NCBI GenBank assembly: GCA_030998225.1
Contig: JAPYXD010000752.1
Span: forward strand, 18,306,501 to 18,370,500
DNA length: 64,000 nt
Direction of reading: 5' to 3'
From: Diplolepis rosae
Lineage: Eukaryota > Arthropoda > Insecta > Hymenoptera > Diplolepididae
The notes under the pieces were generated by a model. It saw only the letters and a program-made list of their open reading frames with translations. It was not told the DNA's origin and did no database searches. A program made the translations under genes and the position numbers. Positions 11,447 to 21,557 of this stretch are shown in pieces. Within the stretch, counting starts at the first letter, position 1; each line of letters opens with the position of its first letter.

Positions 11447-11786
11447 CAGTAAAACCTCACTTATCGGGACACTCATTTATCGGGATCTTCACTTATCGGG
11501 ATCTCGCAACCTCATTTATCGGGACATTTTGTTTCTCCTCCAGCCACCACTCCTTGTACATAGTGACATAGTTTGCAGATGTTTCATTTGCAGGAGTTTT
11601 ATTATGTCAATTTTTTTACATACCTTCGTATTATATATACCTTCGTTACCATTACTAAATGTCAACATACAACAAGAGTCATGGCAACCCATCATGAGAC
11701 TGTAGGTGGTAGTGGGGAGCCCCTCAAAATCCCGATAAACGAGATGTTTACATTTCAAGGGCGTCCCGATAAATGAGGTTTTACTG
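11447..11786. mobile_element. pogo-like MITE, copy 1 (340 bp)
   Basis: CAGTAAAACCTCACTTATCGGGAC and its complement at the right end form terminal inverted repeats typical of pogo/Tigger-type Tc1/mariner elements. The left end repeats the CATTTATCGGGA word four times. Copy 2 (13676-14069) has about 54 bp more in the middle. ORFs crossing it are incidental. Confidence 0.75.
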
Positions 11787-12339
11787 TAGTACAGTTGAAG
11801 GAATTGAATAATACTGTTCTCTCAAATATAAATCGAATTTGGAGCATTTTGGAAATAGTATCGTTCTGGCAACTAGAATTTGCAGTTGAAAATAAAACAA
11901 TGAATATCTGGACGAATTACTAAAATTTAACCAACACTGAAAATGCAATTAAATTACATTTTAAAACAAACAAAACCTCCAAACCAGCAACTCATTGTGT
12001 CATCGAATGTTTATGACCATGCGTAAAAAATGTATATCATAATGCAATATGAGATTTGTTTTGAATCACTAGTTAATACGTACTTTCTTTACGTTTTCTG
12101 TAACAACTGCCGACTTTGAGAGACCAGATCGTTCAGCATCATCGGTGTTTGGACGGCTGCAAATTATATATTATATTATAAAAGTAGCGTCACTAAAACC
12201 ACTGTAACTTGTAGACTAAACGTCAGATTGTAATGAAATTTTGACACGCATCGTTTAAAAGTCAGTACTTCCTAAAAATCATATGGATTTGTCAATAGTG
12301 ACGCTATCTATATGTCATCTCACGAACTTATTGAGTGAT
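11787..12339. other. Unassigned sequence
   Basis: AT-rich DNA between a MITE and a mariner relic. No gene or clear repeat was recognised; the last part may be the mariner 5' region. Confidence 0.4.
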
Positions 12340-12930
12340 GTGTTATGAGCACAAATGATGCTGAATAATCGGGAAGACCAAAAGACGTTACCACTCCAGA
12401 AATCATCGAAAAAATCCATGACATCCTATTAGATGATCCAAAAATGAAAGCGCGTGAGTTAGCCGAGGCCGCAGGCATATCGATTGAGTCACTGGTTAAA
12501 ATTTTGCATGAGGATTTGGGTATGAGAAAGCTAACCGTAAAATGGGTGCCGCATTTGCTAAAAATCGATCAAAAACGCCAACGACTTCGTGATTCAGAAA
12601 GTTGTTTGAACCTTTTAAACTGTTTATCGACTAATTAGAAGAAGGAAAAATAGTCATCAGCGACTATTACTGTGCATTATTGGGCCGATTGAATGAAGAA
12701 ATCACAAGAAAATGACTTCATTTTTTTGAGAAAGGATGCATTTTTTTGCAAGACAATGGTCAGCTCAAATCCTCTAGCGAACCCAGGCAAGTGAACGGTC
12801 AGCGAATTCGCTGACCTCGTAATAATATGAAAAAGAGGAGCATAAAAAACACTTAAATTGTTGCTATTATAATATGCAATTGCTATTTTTGTACGAAACA
12901 TGGGAAAAACTTTTTTTATCACAAACATCT
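12340..12930 (+). pseudogene. Mariner transposase relic, N-terminal helix-turn-helix part
   Basis: GRPKDVTTPEIIEKIHDILL through WVPHLLKIDQKRQR matches the DNA-binding region of mariner transposases, in the style of SETMAR-related copies. The catalytic core is mostly deleted. After a frame break, short segments (ISDYYCALLGRLNEEI, FLQDNGQ) correspond to later parts, followed by several stops. No terminal repeats were found with confidence. Confidence 0.8.
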
Positions 12931-13189
12931 AATAAAAAGTTGTATACTTTAGAACTATAAATTGTTACAGTACGTTAGTAATAATTTATATAGTATGTAA
13001 CTTTTTACATTTCAATGTCAAGAAACAAGTTGGAAAAATGTTTGCAATTTCAGAATTTGAAATTTTTGTGCATCAAAAGAATCTCACTAAATTATAGTAT
13101 GATTATCTATTTTAAAATCATAATCAGAAAAATCTTGTTATTTTTACGAATCTAGGCAGGTTTAAAAAGGTTATGACAGAGTCAAACAG

Positions 13190-13370
13190 AAGCGAAAATC
13201 AACAGAGTCGCCCTTATCCGTATCCTGTCAGGGCCGTACGAGTACCGTAAATACGGTATACTTCAGGCTGCCTTAGTTAATAATAAGGGGAGCTTATTCA
13301 GGCCGTATACGGACCTTATCAGGGCCGTTGCATAAAGGTCGTAGCAGGATAAGCATTGTATGGGTGCCCC
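13190..13370. repeat. GC-rich block with GGCCGTA/TACGG motifs
   Basis: Repeated CAGGGCCGTA, TACGGTATA and CCGTATACGG words in both orientations in otherwise AT-rich DNA. This looks like another foldback-type fragment, but I could not define ends. Confidence 0.35.
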
Positions 13371-13431
13371 CGCTCGGATTTGATCCATATTGCGAGGGTA
13401 AGTGGCTCCCATTACAAGATAAATCCACCCC

Positions 13432-14808
13432 AAGTATCAACTCGAAAAAATTTTTTTTACAAAAGTTATGAACGAATTTTGAAAAATCAAAAACTCTAAT
13501 TTTCTCGAGAACGGCTCAACCGATCTTGATGACTGAAATATATGCTGTTATACCGCGTTTGAACTACAGGAAGGTATACCTACTTTGAAACAAATGATAC
13601 TTTCCCCAAACTGTCGGATGACTTTAATCGTTCTAGAACTGAAAATGAAATAAAAACTCGAACCTTACATAAGTACAGTAAAACCTCATTTATCGGGACA
13701 CTCATTTATCGGGATCTCGCAACCTCATTTATCGGGACATTTTGTTTCTCCTCCAGCCACCACTCCTTGTACATAGTGACATAGTGACAGTTTCCAGATG
13801 TTTCATTTGCAGGAGTTTTATTATGTCAATTTTTTTACATACCTTCGTTTGTATTTCTATCTTCATTTTCCATCATGGAAAACCAAATAAATTTACACAA
13901 TTTGCAAATACATTACAACTTATGTACATAACCATTACTAAATGTCAACATACAACAAGAGTCATGGCAACCCACCATGAGACTGTAGGTGGTAGTGGGG
14001 AGCCCCTCCAAATCCCGATAAACGAGATGTTTACATTTCAAGGGCGTCCCGATAAATGAGGTTTTACTGTACATCTATTGAGCATAAATCAAAACAATTG
14101 AAAATCAGGTGCTTTTTGCGAACGAACTCGTGCGGCATTCGAAGTCTGCCCAGAAGTAGTCTCAGGAAGGGCAAAACGTAGGTTATTGGCACAAGCTTCG
14201 AGAAGGAGATATATGGGGAAATATATAAACTGAATTTTGTGACTGAAAGAAAAAGCTTGTTGACAGGTGGATAAGGTATATTGAAAACAAGGCGATCATG
14301 TAGAGATGTGTTTTTTTTTTAAATTGATAACGATCAATTCCACAGACAGGGTGCGGATAATTGCTGATACACCCTCGCATTCATATAAAGTGTACTATGT
14401 CGTCCACTATGCAGCAAATATGTAAAAATAAATGAGATATTGTACGTGATCAACGTAAAACTTCTATGAGTATAGAAACAATTGCTTCAATGAGTCATAG
14501 GGTATCAATTGTTCCATACATTGTAGGGGCCAAAGAAGTTTTTATTTTGTTTAACTATGAAGTACCTCTCCGAAAATTTTCAAAAAAATATACATTGTCA
14601 CTTTGAATTTGAGCATGATATAGAAAAAAATGGTGGGTGTTCAAGAAGTAATTCACATTAAAAAAATTATTCAAAAATAAAAAACAAAATTTTTACTCCC
14701 TTTTTATAAACGGAATGGGTTCTTGAATTTTTTTCAAAATTAGATTTTTTGATTTTTCAAAATTCGTTCATAACTTTTGTAAACAAATTTTTTTCGAGTT
14801 GATACTTT
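13432..14808. mobile_element. 1.38-kb inverted-repeat element carrying a pogo-like MITE
   Basis: AAGTATCAACTCGAAAAAAT at 13432 and its complement ending at 14808 match over about 85 bp, through GTTATGAACGAATTTTGAAAA. No coding sequence was recognised. The MITE at 13676-14069 sits inside, so this element is older. Confidence 0.65.
13676..14069. mobile_element. pogo-like MITE, copy 2 (394 bp) with TA target duplication
   Basis: Terminal inverted repeats CAGTAAAACCTCATTTATCG and complement, flanked on both sides by TA (13674-13675 and 14070-14071). Same family as 11447-11786, with extra internal sequence. Confidence 0.85.
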
Positions 14809-14819
14809 TTTTTTTTTTT

Positions 14820-15135
14820 GGTGAGGAGGAAAAATGGCAAAATCTTTTATAGACGTTGTACAGGACTCTCCTAGGACGGGTCTAGGCATACCTGTTAAAA
14901 CCAAAAAAAAACCCTCTCTCGAACCAATACACCACCCGCGGAACCGCCTTTCGGCTTTAAACTTCACGGGTGGTATAAATATATACCTTAGGCCAATTAC
15001 GGGCCATAGGTGAACCGATATTTGCCATCGCTTTCAAAAGACGTCTTTTGGCGAAAGAATGTCTGGAATAGAACTGATTTCTCAAAATCTCTTTAATAAT
15101 ACTTACCTCATTAAAAAATTTTACCAATTTACCCT
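14820..15135. other. Unassigned, locally GC-rich
   Basis: 14920-14980 on the - strand contains GGTTCGAGAGAGGG followed by a T run, weakly reminiscent of a pol III gene end. It does not fold as a tRNA, so I make no RNA call. Confidence 0.25.
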
Positions 15136-15405
15136 ACACAGAGTAAAAAATCTGTTACATTTACTAAGCCTATAAATTAGAATAGTGGTAGCATAATACT
15201 TCTCTAAACTTAAATGGTATTTCAATACAATTCACCGCTTTTTTGTCAAGATAACAGATTTTTGCGATAAATATTATTCTGTAATTTTAACTGGTATTTC
15301 TATAATATTTATCGATAAATCTGTTATGTTTTTATAGAAATCTTATACCGGTATTTTATTAACTCATGGGCTCAGTGAATGTAACAGATTTATTTTTCTC
15401 AATGT
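15136..15405. mobile_element. 270-bp foldback MITE
   Basis: ACACAGAGTAAAAAATCTGT at 15136 pairs with the complement of ACAGATTTATTTTTCTCAATGT ending at 15405. TGTTACATT.ACT.AGCC is shared by both arms. The interior is AT-rich. Confidence 0.6.
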
Positions 15406-16307
15406 ACATATTTTTAATCGAAACAAAGAAAATTGCAAAAACTTATTTAAAAACCTGTGTAAAGTCCTACACAGGAAAAAACTTTTTCACTGTGAAAATC
15501 ACAAAAACAGATGGATTTATATATATTATGTTATTAAACAAGATAATAATTATAAATAGTTATGTGGTACGCACAAATCTAATTATTATGGTGGTTGGCT
15601 CAATTATACAGATTTTTCTGTGTGTGGAGAAGTTTTACATTTTTTTGTGGAAAAAGTGTTTTGATGTAGGAATTGATGCAGGAAACTAATAGAAACCTAC
15701 ATATGTAGCTTAAAAATTCCCTATCCCAATTACGTATATGTGTAACTTCCCATGCAGAAATCAAAATTGGGGATTAGCAGGGTACTTGCGAGTTGGACAC
15801 TTTTCTGACATGGCCTTAGTCTGGAAAACTTGGATGAACCAGGAGAGGCACGTAGCACTGTTGCTAACGATTGCCATACTTAGGGCAAACTTACCGGGGC
15901 CTTTTTAGATTATCCAAAACATGCCATAATTTTCAAAATGAATATAATAAAAAATACTACAAATATTACAGAATCAAAAGTTTATCACGTTCTTGCATAC
16001 AATTTTATAAAATAAAATAACACATAAAAAGAAAATGAAGAAAACGCATCGATATTACCGGATTTGTGGTTTTCTCAGGGGAACCCCCTCAAAACCTTAT
16101 TTTGGATATGTACATCGTCCTTTATACAAAAATAATTAAAACTTATTTTTATATGGGAATGACAGAAATAAATTTAGTTTGATAACGGATTAGTCGATAT
16201 ATAATTCAGAAAATTCAAAACAGGAAAAATAGCGGTGGCCATGACACAACCTTGCTTTAAATGGGGCTAATCGAGGTCATTTCTGCACGAGTTGTGTCAG
16301 GGATTTA
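15406..16307. other. Unassigned sequence with a degenerate repeat fragment
   Basis: 15455-15700 has TCCTACACAGG and GATGTAGGAATT words also seen near 19880-19920, suggesting a dispersed repeat. No gene was recognised in the rest. Confidence 0.4.
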
Positions 16308-16495
16308 TACACCTAGAAAAAAAATTTAAATCAATCAAAGAACATCATTTGTTTGAAAGACTTTCTTTGATTCAAAACAATTATCTACATGAATTAAATA
16401 AAAGGACCCCGCACCAAATACATTGGAAAAAGGTCTCGATGAATTTCGCTGGAAATTTGATATTTCGTAGTTAATCAACCCTCGAATAAAAAAAC

Positions 16496-17200
16496 ATAAA
16501 TGCTATTGACGTGGTGTTCAGTGGGAATACTTATCTCTCTACAAGTTTGAGATTTTGTGGATCATGAGCCCCTGAACAGAAAATCTTAGTAACATAACCT
16601 CAAAAAAGGGAGAGATTTTTGTCTGAAACGCGTCAAAGATAATCCTTTGAAAACGCATCCGCGAAAGATAGAGGCTATTGGCATGACACTCGCTGGAGAT
16701 ACTTACAATTAGCACTCTGCAAGTTCAACATTTCGTGGACCATGGCCCCCCGACCAAGAATCGTATGGTAACATGACCTTGAAAAATAGACAGATTCTCT
16801 TCTGTAACGTGTCAAAGATACTGCTTTGAAGCTGCTTTCGCGAGAAATAGAAGCTATTAGTCCATCACTCACTGGGAACACTTAGCCCTCTGCAAGTTTG
16901 ACATTTTCACTCTAAAAACAAGTGTGTTACTTTTACACGTGATTCACGATAGTAACTTTTTAGGCATTTGAAGTGTGTATTTTTAACACACATTTTGGGT
17001 ACAAAACACTTCAAATGCCTAAAAAGTTACTATCGTATTTCATGTGTAGAAGTAACACACTTATTTTTAGAGTGTTGTCATTGGGATTCTTGGTCGGGGG
17101 GCCATGATCCACGAATTGTTGAACTTGTAGAGTGTTAAGTATCTCCAGTGAGTATCACGCCAAAAGCCTCTATTCCCACTGAATATCGCGTCAATAGCTT
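16496..17200. repeat. Tandem repeat of about 175 bp, last part inverted
   Basis: The landmark CTCTRCAAGTT occurs at 16537, 16715 and 16888 (spacings 178 and 173). Each unit contains GTGG(AC)CATG.CCC and CGTGTCAAAGAT-like segments. After the foldback MITE at 16908-17074 the unit continues in reverse orientation (CTTGGTCGGGGGGCCATGATCC). No coding potential was recognised. Confidence 0.6.
16908..17074. mobile_element. 167-bp foldback MITE
   Basis: Palindrome from CACTCTAAAAACAAGTGTGT to its complement, with TTTAGGCATTTGAAGTGT in both arms. It sits in the turn of the tandem repeat at 16496-17200. Confidence 0.75.
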
Positions 17201-17527
17201 TTATCAGGTGTACAAATAAGTTTCCGCCGTTTGACAAAAGTTGGTGCTACCAGTAGGTTTTGTTTGGAATTGACAGATGTGAAACGTCACTGTCATAAGG
17301 TTAGACATCTGTCAACAACATAACCATGAAATATTAGTGAATTTTTATCAGTATGCCAGGGGTGTTAGTTGAAATTTGCCGTTTTTACTCATAGATGTCG
17401 CTAGAGATATGTATACATTTATCTGATTTGGCATCTATGTCATATTTTTCTATAGACAATAACCTTCAAAAATACACAATTACATTCTGCCAAAATAATA
17501 GCATCATAGTTGTTTACCTCAGTGAAT

Positions 17528-18566
17528 ATGTCGAGTTTCGTTCCAAGTAAATCGCATTTGCGGCATTCGTTGCTTTTCTTATTTCATCAAAAGAAAAAAG
17601 CATTTGAAGCTCATCGATTGCTGGTAGAAACTCATGGTGAACATGCTCCAGTAATTAGAACATGTCAGACATGGTTTCGTCAATTTAAAAGTGGAGATTT
17701 CGATTTAACAGACAATGAATATCCTGGTGCAGCGAAAAAATTCGAAGACGAGAAATTTCACGCGTTATTGGATAAAGACCCAACCCAATCGCAACAACAA
17801 TTGGCATAAACACTAAATGTGACCCAAGGAGCAATTTGCCAACGTTTGAAAGCCATGGGAACAATCCAAAAGTATCCAAAAGTAAGTACCACATCAACTG
17901 AACGATAGACAAATGGAAAATCGAAAAACCATTTGTGAAATGCTGCTTCAACGGTTCGAAAGGAAATCTTTTCTGCATCGAATTGTCACGGGAAACGAAA
18001 AATGGATTTATTTCGAGAACCCGAAGCGGAAAAAATCATGGCTTTCACCTGGTGAGGTCGGCCCATCGACTCCAAGGCCAAATCGCTTTGGCCGTAAGAC
18101 AATGCTCTGTGTTTGGTGGGACCAGTGTGATGTGGTCTACTTCGAGTTATTAAAACCTGGTGAGACGGTGAATACGGATCGCTACCAACAACAATTTATC
18201 AATTTGAATCATGCGTTGATCGAAAAACGGCCCGAATGGGGCCGAAGACATGGCAAAGTTTTCCTGCAACATGACAACGCACCGTCTTATACCGCTAAAG
18301 TGGTGAAGAACACATTAAAAGCATTGAATTGGGAAATATTATCGCACCCGCTGTACTCTCCAGAATTTGCCCCGTCCGACTATCACCTTTTCGCATCGAT
18401 GAGACACTCACTCGCAGAGCAGCGCTTCGCCAATTTTGAAGAAGTCGAAAAATGTCTTGTCGAATGGTTTGCCTTGAAAGAGAAAAAGTTTTTTTGGAAT
18501 GGTATCCATGATTTGCCTGAAAGATGGTCAAAATGTGTAGAACCCAATAGTCAATACTTTGAATAA
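17528..18566 (+). pseudogene. Mariner transposase, nearly full length but inactive
   Basis: Element 17354-18643 has inverted ends (CCAGGGGTGTTAGTTG and complement) and TA on the right. The transposase starts at 17528 (MSSFVPSKSHLRH) and covers the whole family length of about 345 residues. It has a stop at 17807 and a second break near 17905 before a long open segment to 18566. The catalytic triad reads N, D, D: TGNEKWI has Asn where the first Asp should be; LQHDNAP and FAPSDYHLF are intact. With stops and a lost catalytic Asp it cannot encode an active transposase. Confidence 0.9.
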
Positions 18567-18647
18567 AAAATTTTTGAGATTCCCTTGAGAATTAAGTGTT
18601 TTCTTTATTGAAAAAACCGGCAAGCTGCAACTAACACCCCTGGTAAT

Positions 18648-19424
18648 ATTAGGTGCGCAACTAAGTTCCCGCTGTTTGTCAATAGATGGCTCAAGCGTAA
18701 ATGCTGGTTGATTTTGACATATACAAAACGTCATGAACCAAGCTTAGACATATGGTAAACAAACCGTTTTGACACATTAGTGATTTTGTTTTGGCGTCAT
18801 ATACTTTTGGTTGTGTGAAAATATCTGATTTTGTGCCAATTAATCGTCGTTTGCGGGGAGTGTTGATTTTCTTCTTTCATTCGAAGAAAACGGCGGCTAA
18901 AGCGCATCGAGAGCTCCAAAAAGTTCACGGAGATGCTGCTCTAAGTGAAACAACGTGCTGTGATTGGTTCTGTCGTTTCAAAGACGGTAATTTCGATGAT
19001 CGATGAGGATCCGTGCCAAACGCAAGAAGAGCTTGCTTCAGCATTCGGAGTTACTCGCCAAGCCATTTTTAAGCAATTGTATGCGTTGGGAATGATTAAA
19101 AAACAAGGAACTTGGGTTCCTTATGATTTGAAGCCAAGGGACGTTGAGCGTCGTTTTTTCGCCTTGAACAACTGATTCAAGAACAAAAAAGGAAGGGATT
19201 TCTTCATGGCATCGTGACGAATGGTGAAAAATAGATTCATTATAGCAACCCAAAGAGAAGAAAGGCATGGGGACTGCCCGGTCATGCTTCTACGTCGTCG
19301 GATCGGCCAAATATTCACGCTGCGAAGATTATGCTGTGTATTTGGTGGTACCAGGTCGGTGTTATTTATTATGAGCTGTTGAAACGGAACGAAACCATCA
19401 CTGGGGAACGGTATCGAACCCAAT
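18648..19424 (+). pseudogene. Second mariner transposase, truncated before the catalytic second Asp
   Basis: Starts with a diverged left end at about 18651. The coding remnant from about 18791 includes FVPINRRLRGVLIFFFHSKK, DEDPCQTQEELASAFGVTR, WVPYDLKPRDVERR and LCIWWYQVGVIYYELLKRNE in more than one frame, with stops. It ends at GERYRTQ, directly against a right terminal repeat matching the outer element, so the C-terminal half is deleted. Confidence 0.8.
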
Positions 19425-19799
19425 ACTTATTTGTACACCTGATATGTTTCGTAGATGCGAAACTTGGGAGTATTTTCAAAAGGAGTACCTTTGACGCCTC
19501 ATAGACAAAAAAACTGTCCATTTATCGAGGTTATATCATTGGGATTTTTTGTTTGAGGGTTGATGAACTGCATAATATCAAACTTCCAGCGACATCTACC
19601 GAGACCTTTTTTCAATGTATTTGGTGCGGGGTCCTTTGTTTGATTTTTGAACCAAATAAAACTTGGTTCAAATCTAACAAAATTATATCTTTGACCGTAT
19701 ACGAATGCAATAATTTGTTTGTTTTGAATAAAAATAGATTTAATTCAAAAAAATATTTATTTGGCCCAAAGATATTTTATTTAAATTAAACAAATGTCA

Positions 19800-20770
19800 T
19801 TGAAAAAAGCACTTTTTGTTATTTTTTTCCTCCTGAAAAATACTATGCAAATTTTTTCTTTTTTCATAAGAAAGTTTTATGATGTAGGAATTAATATACG
19901 GATTTATAAGGAAACCTACATAGAAGTTCAGTTGATTTTCGCGATAAAAGAAAAGTTTGCTTACGACTACTGAAAAGATGTTTTCAGAAATTTTCAGTCA
20001 GATTTACTGAAAATTTTTTCTGAAATAACGAAAAAAAGCACATGGTGATTGTATATACGATGCGTTTTTTATATATTCGGTTCTTGTCATCGAAAAATGT
20101 ATTTTTTCTACTAGCGGGTCATAAAGTAGATTTTATTGCCCCGCGCGAGACAAACAGATTCATTTTCTGACCCCCTAGTAGAAAAAAAATCGTGTGCAAA
20201 ACGGGAAAAACATTCACTTTACTCGTGTAGTTGTTACTCTCGCTTTGATCGGGCATCAAACTTCACACGTAAAATAAAAAAAAAATTTCCCTAGTTGCAT
20301 AATATACTATTATGCAATAAATATAAAACACTTCCATAACATCAGTAAAAATCAAATCATATATATATATATATTGTAAACAATGTAATATACAATTTTC
20401 AATAATAAAATAATCATGAATACCTGGTATAGTATAACGAGAAATACAAATTAATTTTATACATTTGAAAAATTTATGAAGTAAAAAAAATATTTATTTT
20501 TGATTTTCTCCAAATATTGCGTTAACGATCCTTTAACAAACGTTAACACTAACAAATAGATTCTTTCACTACTATATCTCAAGTCAGTTAAAACTAATAA
20601 TTTCTCCATTTGAAAGAAAAGTTCAAATATAATTACTTTGACTTGAACTATTATCCTATTATGAATAATAAATCCAGTTATCATTTAAAATGCGACTGTA
20701 CTTTGAACAATGGAGTTCGGTTATATTAATTGAAAAATTATTTAGTTGTGAAATACAACTGAAAAAATAA
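19800..20770. other. Unassigned AT-rich sequence
   Basis: Contains a short palindrome around 20100-20195 (TTTTTTCTACTAG..CTAGTAGAAAAAAA) enclosing a GC-rich CCCCGCGCGAG core. No gene was recognised. Confidence 0.45.
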
Positions 20771-21050
20771 GTTAGTATACTCTCTTAATCTGAGTCAGTC
20801 AAATTTTCACTGATTGAATCGATGATTTGCCTTTTCACTGATTCATTATTGAAAAAAATATTTTTCACTGTTAAATTAGTCAATTTTCACTGATTCATCA
20901 ATGGAAAAACATTTGCTAAATCAGTTCATTTTCACTGAAGCAATCAGTGAAATATGACTGATTCGCAATAACCTCTTTTTAGCTATTTTAAACAGTCAAA
21001 TTTCACTGGTCATCAAAAGATTTTCGATGATTCAGATTTAGAGAGTAACT
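20771..21050. mobile_element. 280-bp foldback MITE with iterated TTTTCACTGATT
   Basis: GTTAGTATACTCTCTTAATCTGA pairs with TCAGATTTAGAGAGTAAC at the right. TTTTCACTGATTNA occurs about five times inside. Confidence 0.55.
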
Positions 21051-21299
21051 AAATTGGCGATTTCTGTTAAATAACTGCAAAATGTCTTCAGAGTAACCGA
21101 AAACTGAAGTTGCTTTTTAACCATAGGATTTTACCGAAAATTTTCAGTTAATATTACTAATGTGAATTTCTCCCAGTGTTCAATATATTTCCCGACAATC
21201 GTAAAGAATTTTAGACATTGACAATTCGACTTATTTCTTTCTTACTCCCAATTCGTTGACTAAGGTCAGTATCTCTGAAAATTCACGAATCACCGAAGG

Positions 21300-21557
21300 T
21301 TGATTATACAGTGAGAAATAATGGGTTTAAATTAAAGGGAAAGTGCGCCTGCGTTTTGCGGATTCTGCAGTAGTAGTGGTAATGCCAGGCGAACTTTACC
21401 TTCCTATTTTCATCCTTCACTCTTTACATTCAGTTATCCGTCGCGCCTCACGCCAAAAACGTCGCAACTCTGATTCGAATCGAAAAACGATCGACAGTTT
21501 TCATCACCGTTACATATTCGCTCACAACTTTCAACTTTTCCTAATCCAAATAAAAAG
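21300..21557 (+). promoter_or_regulatory. Candidate promoter and non-coding first exon
   Basis: A 250-bp block is clearly richer in GC and CpG than the surrounding DNA and ends in a good splice donor (AAAAAG|GTAGGT, junction after 21557). The small ORF in it resembles nothing I know, so it may be a 5' UTR. The STPGR gene is the next + strand gene downstream, 8 kb away, and its ATG exon at 29668 has an acceptor-like tract before it. This would be its first exon only by inference; it could belong to another transcript. Confidence 0.3.

Larger units (their letters stand above)
17204..19442 (+). mobile_element. Composite of mariner pieces bounded by matching terminal repeats and TA
   Basis: TCAGGTGTACAAATAAG at 17204 is exactly complementary to the sequence ending at 19442, and TA flanks both sides. 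Inside are a left-end fragment of that mariner (17204-17352), a complete other mariner (17354-18643), then a related mariner (18648 on) with its own diverged left end TTAGGTGCGCAACTAAG. The order implies insertion plus recombination between related mariners. Confidence 0.7.
16308..19800. repeat. Inverted repeat pair bracketing a transposon-rich block
   Basis: The arm at 16308-16490 (CCCGCACCAAATACATTG) is inverted at about 19548-19790 (CAATGTATTTGGTGCGGGG). Both arms continue through sequence rich in AAATAAA..TTTGATT. Between the arms are a tandem repeat, a MITE and mariners. Confidence 0.5.

Noticed and set aside
14900..14990. Possible pol III RNA gene on the - strand
   Set aside because: A B-box-like word and a T run are present, but no A box or tRNA fold.
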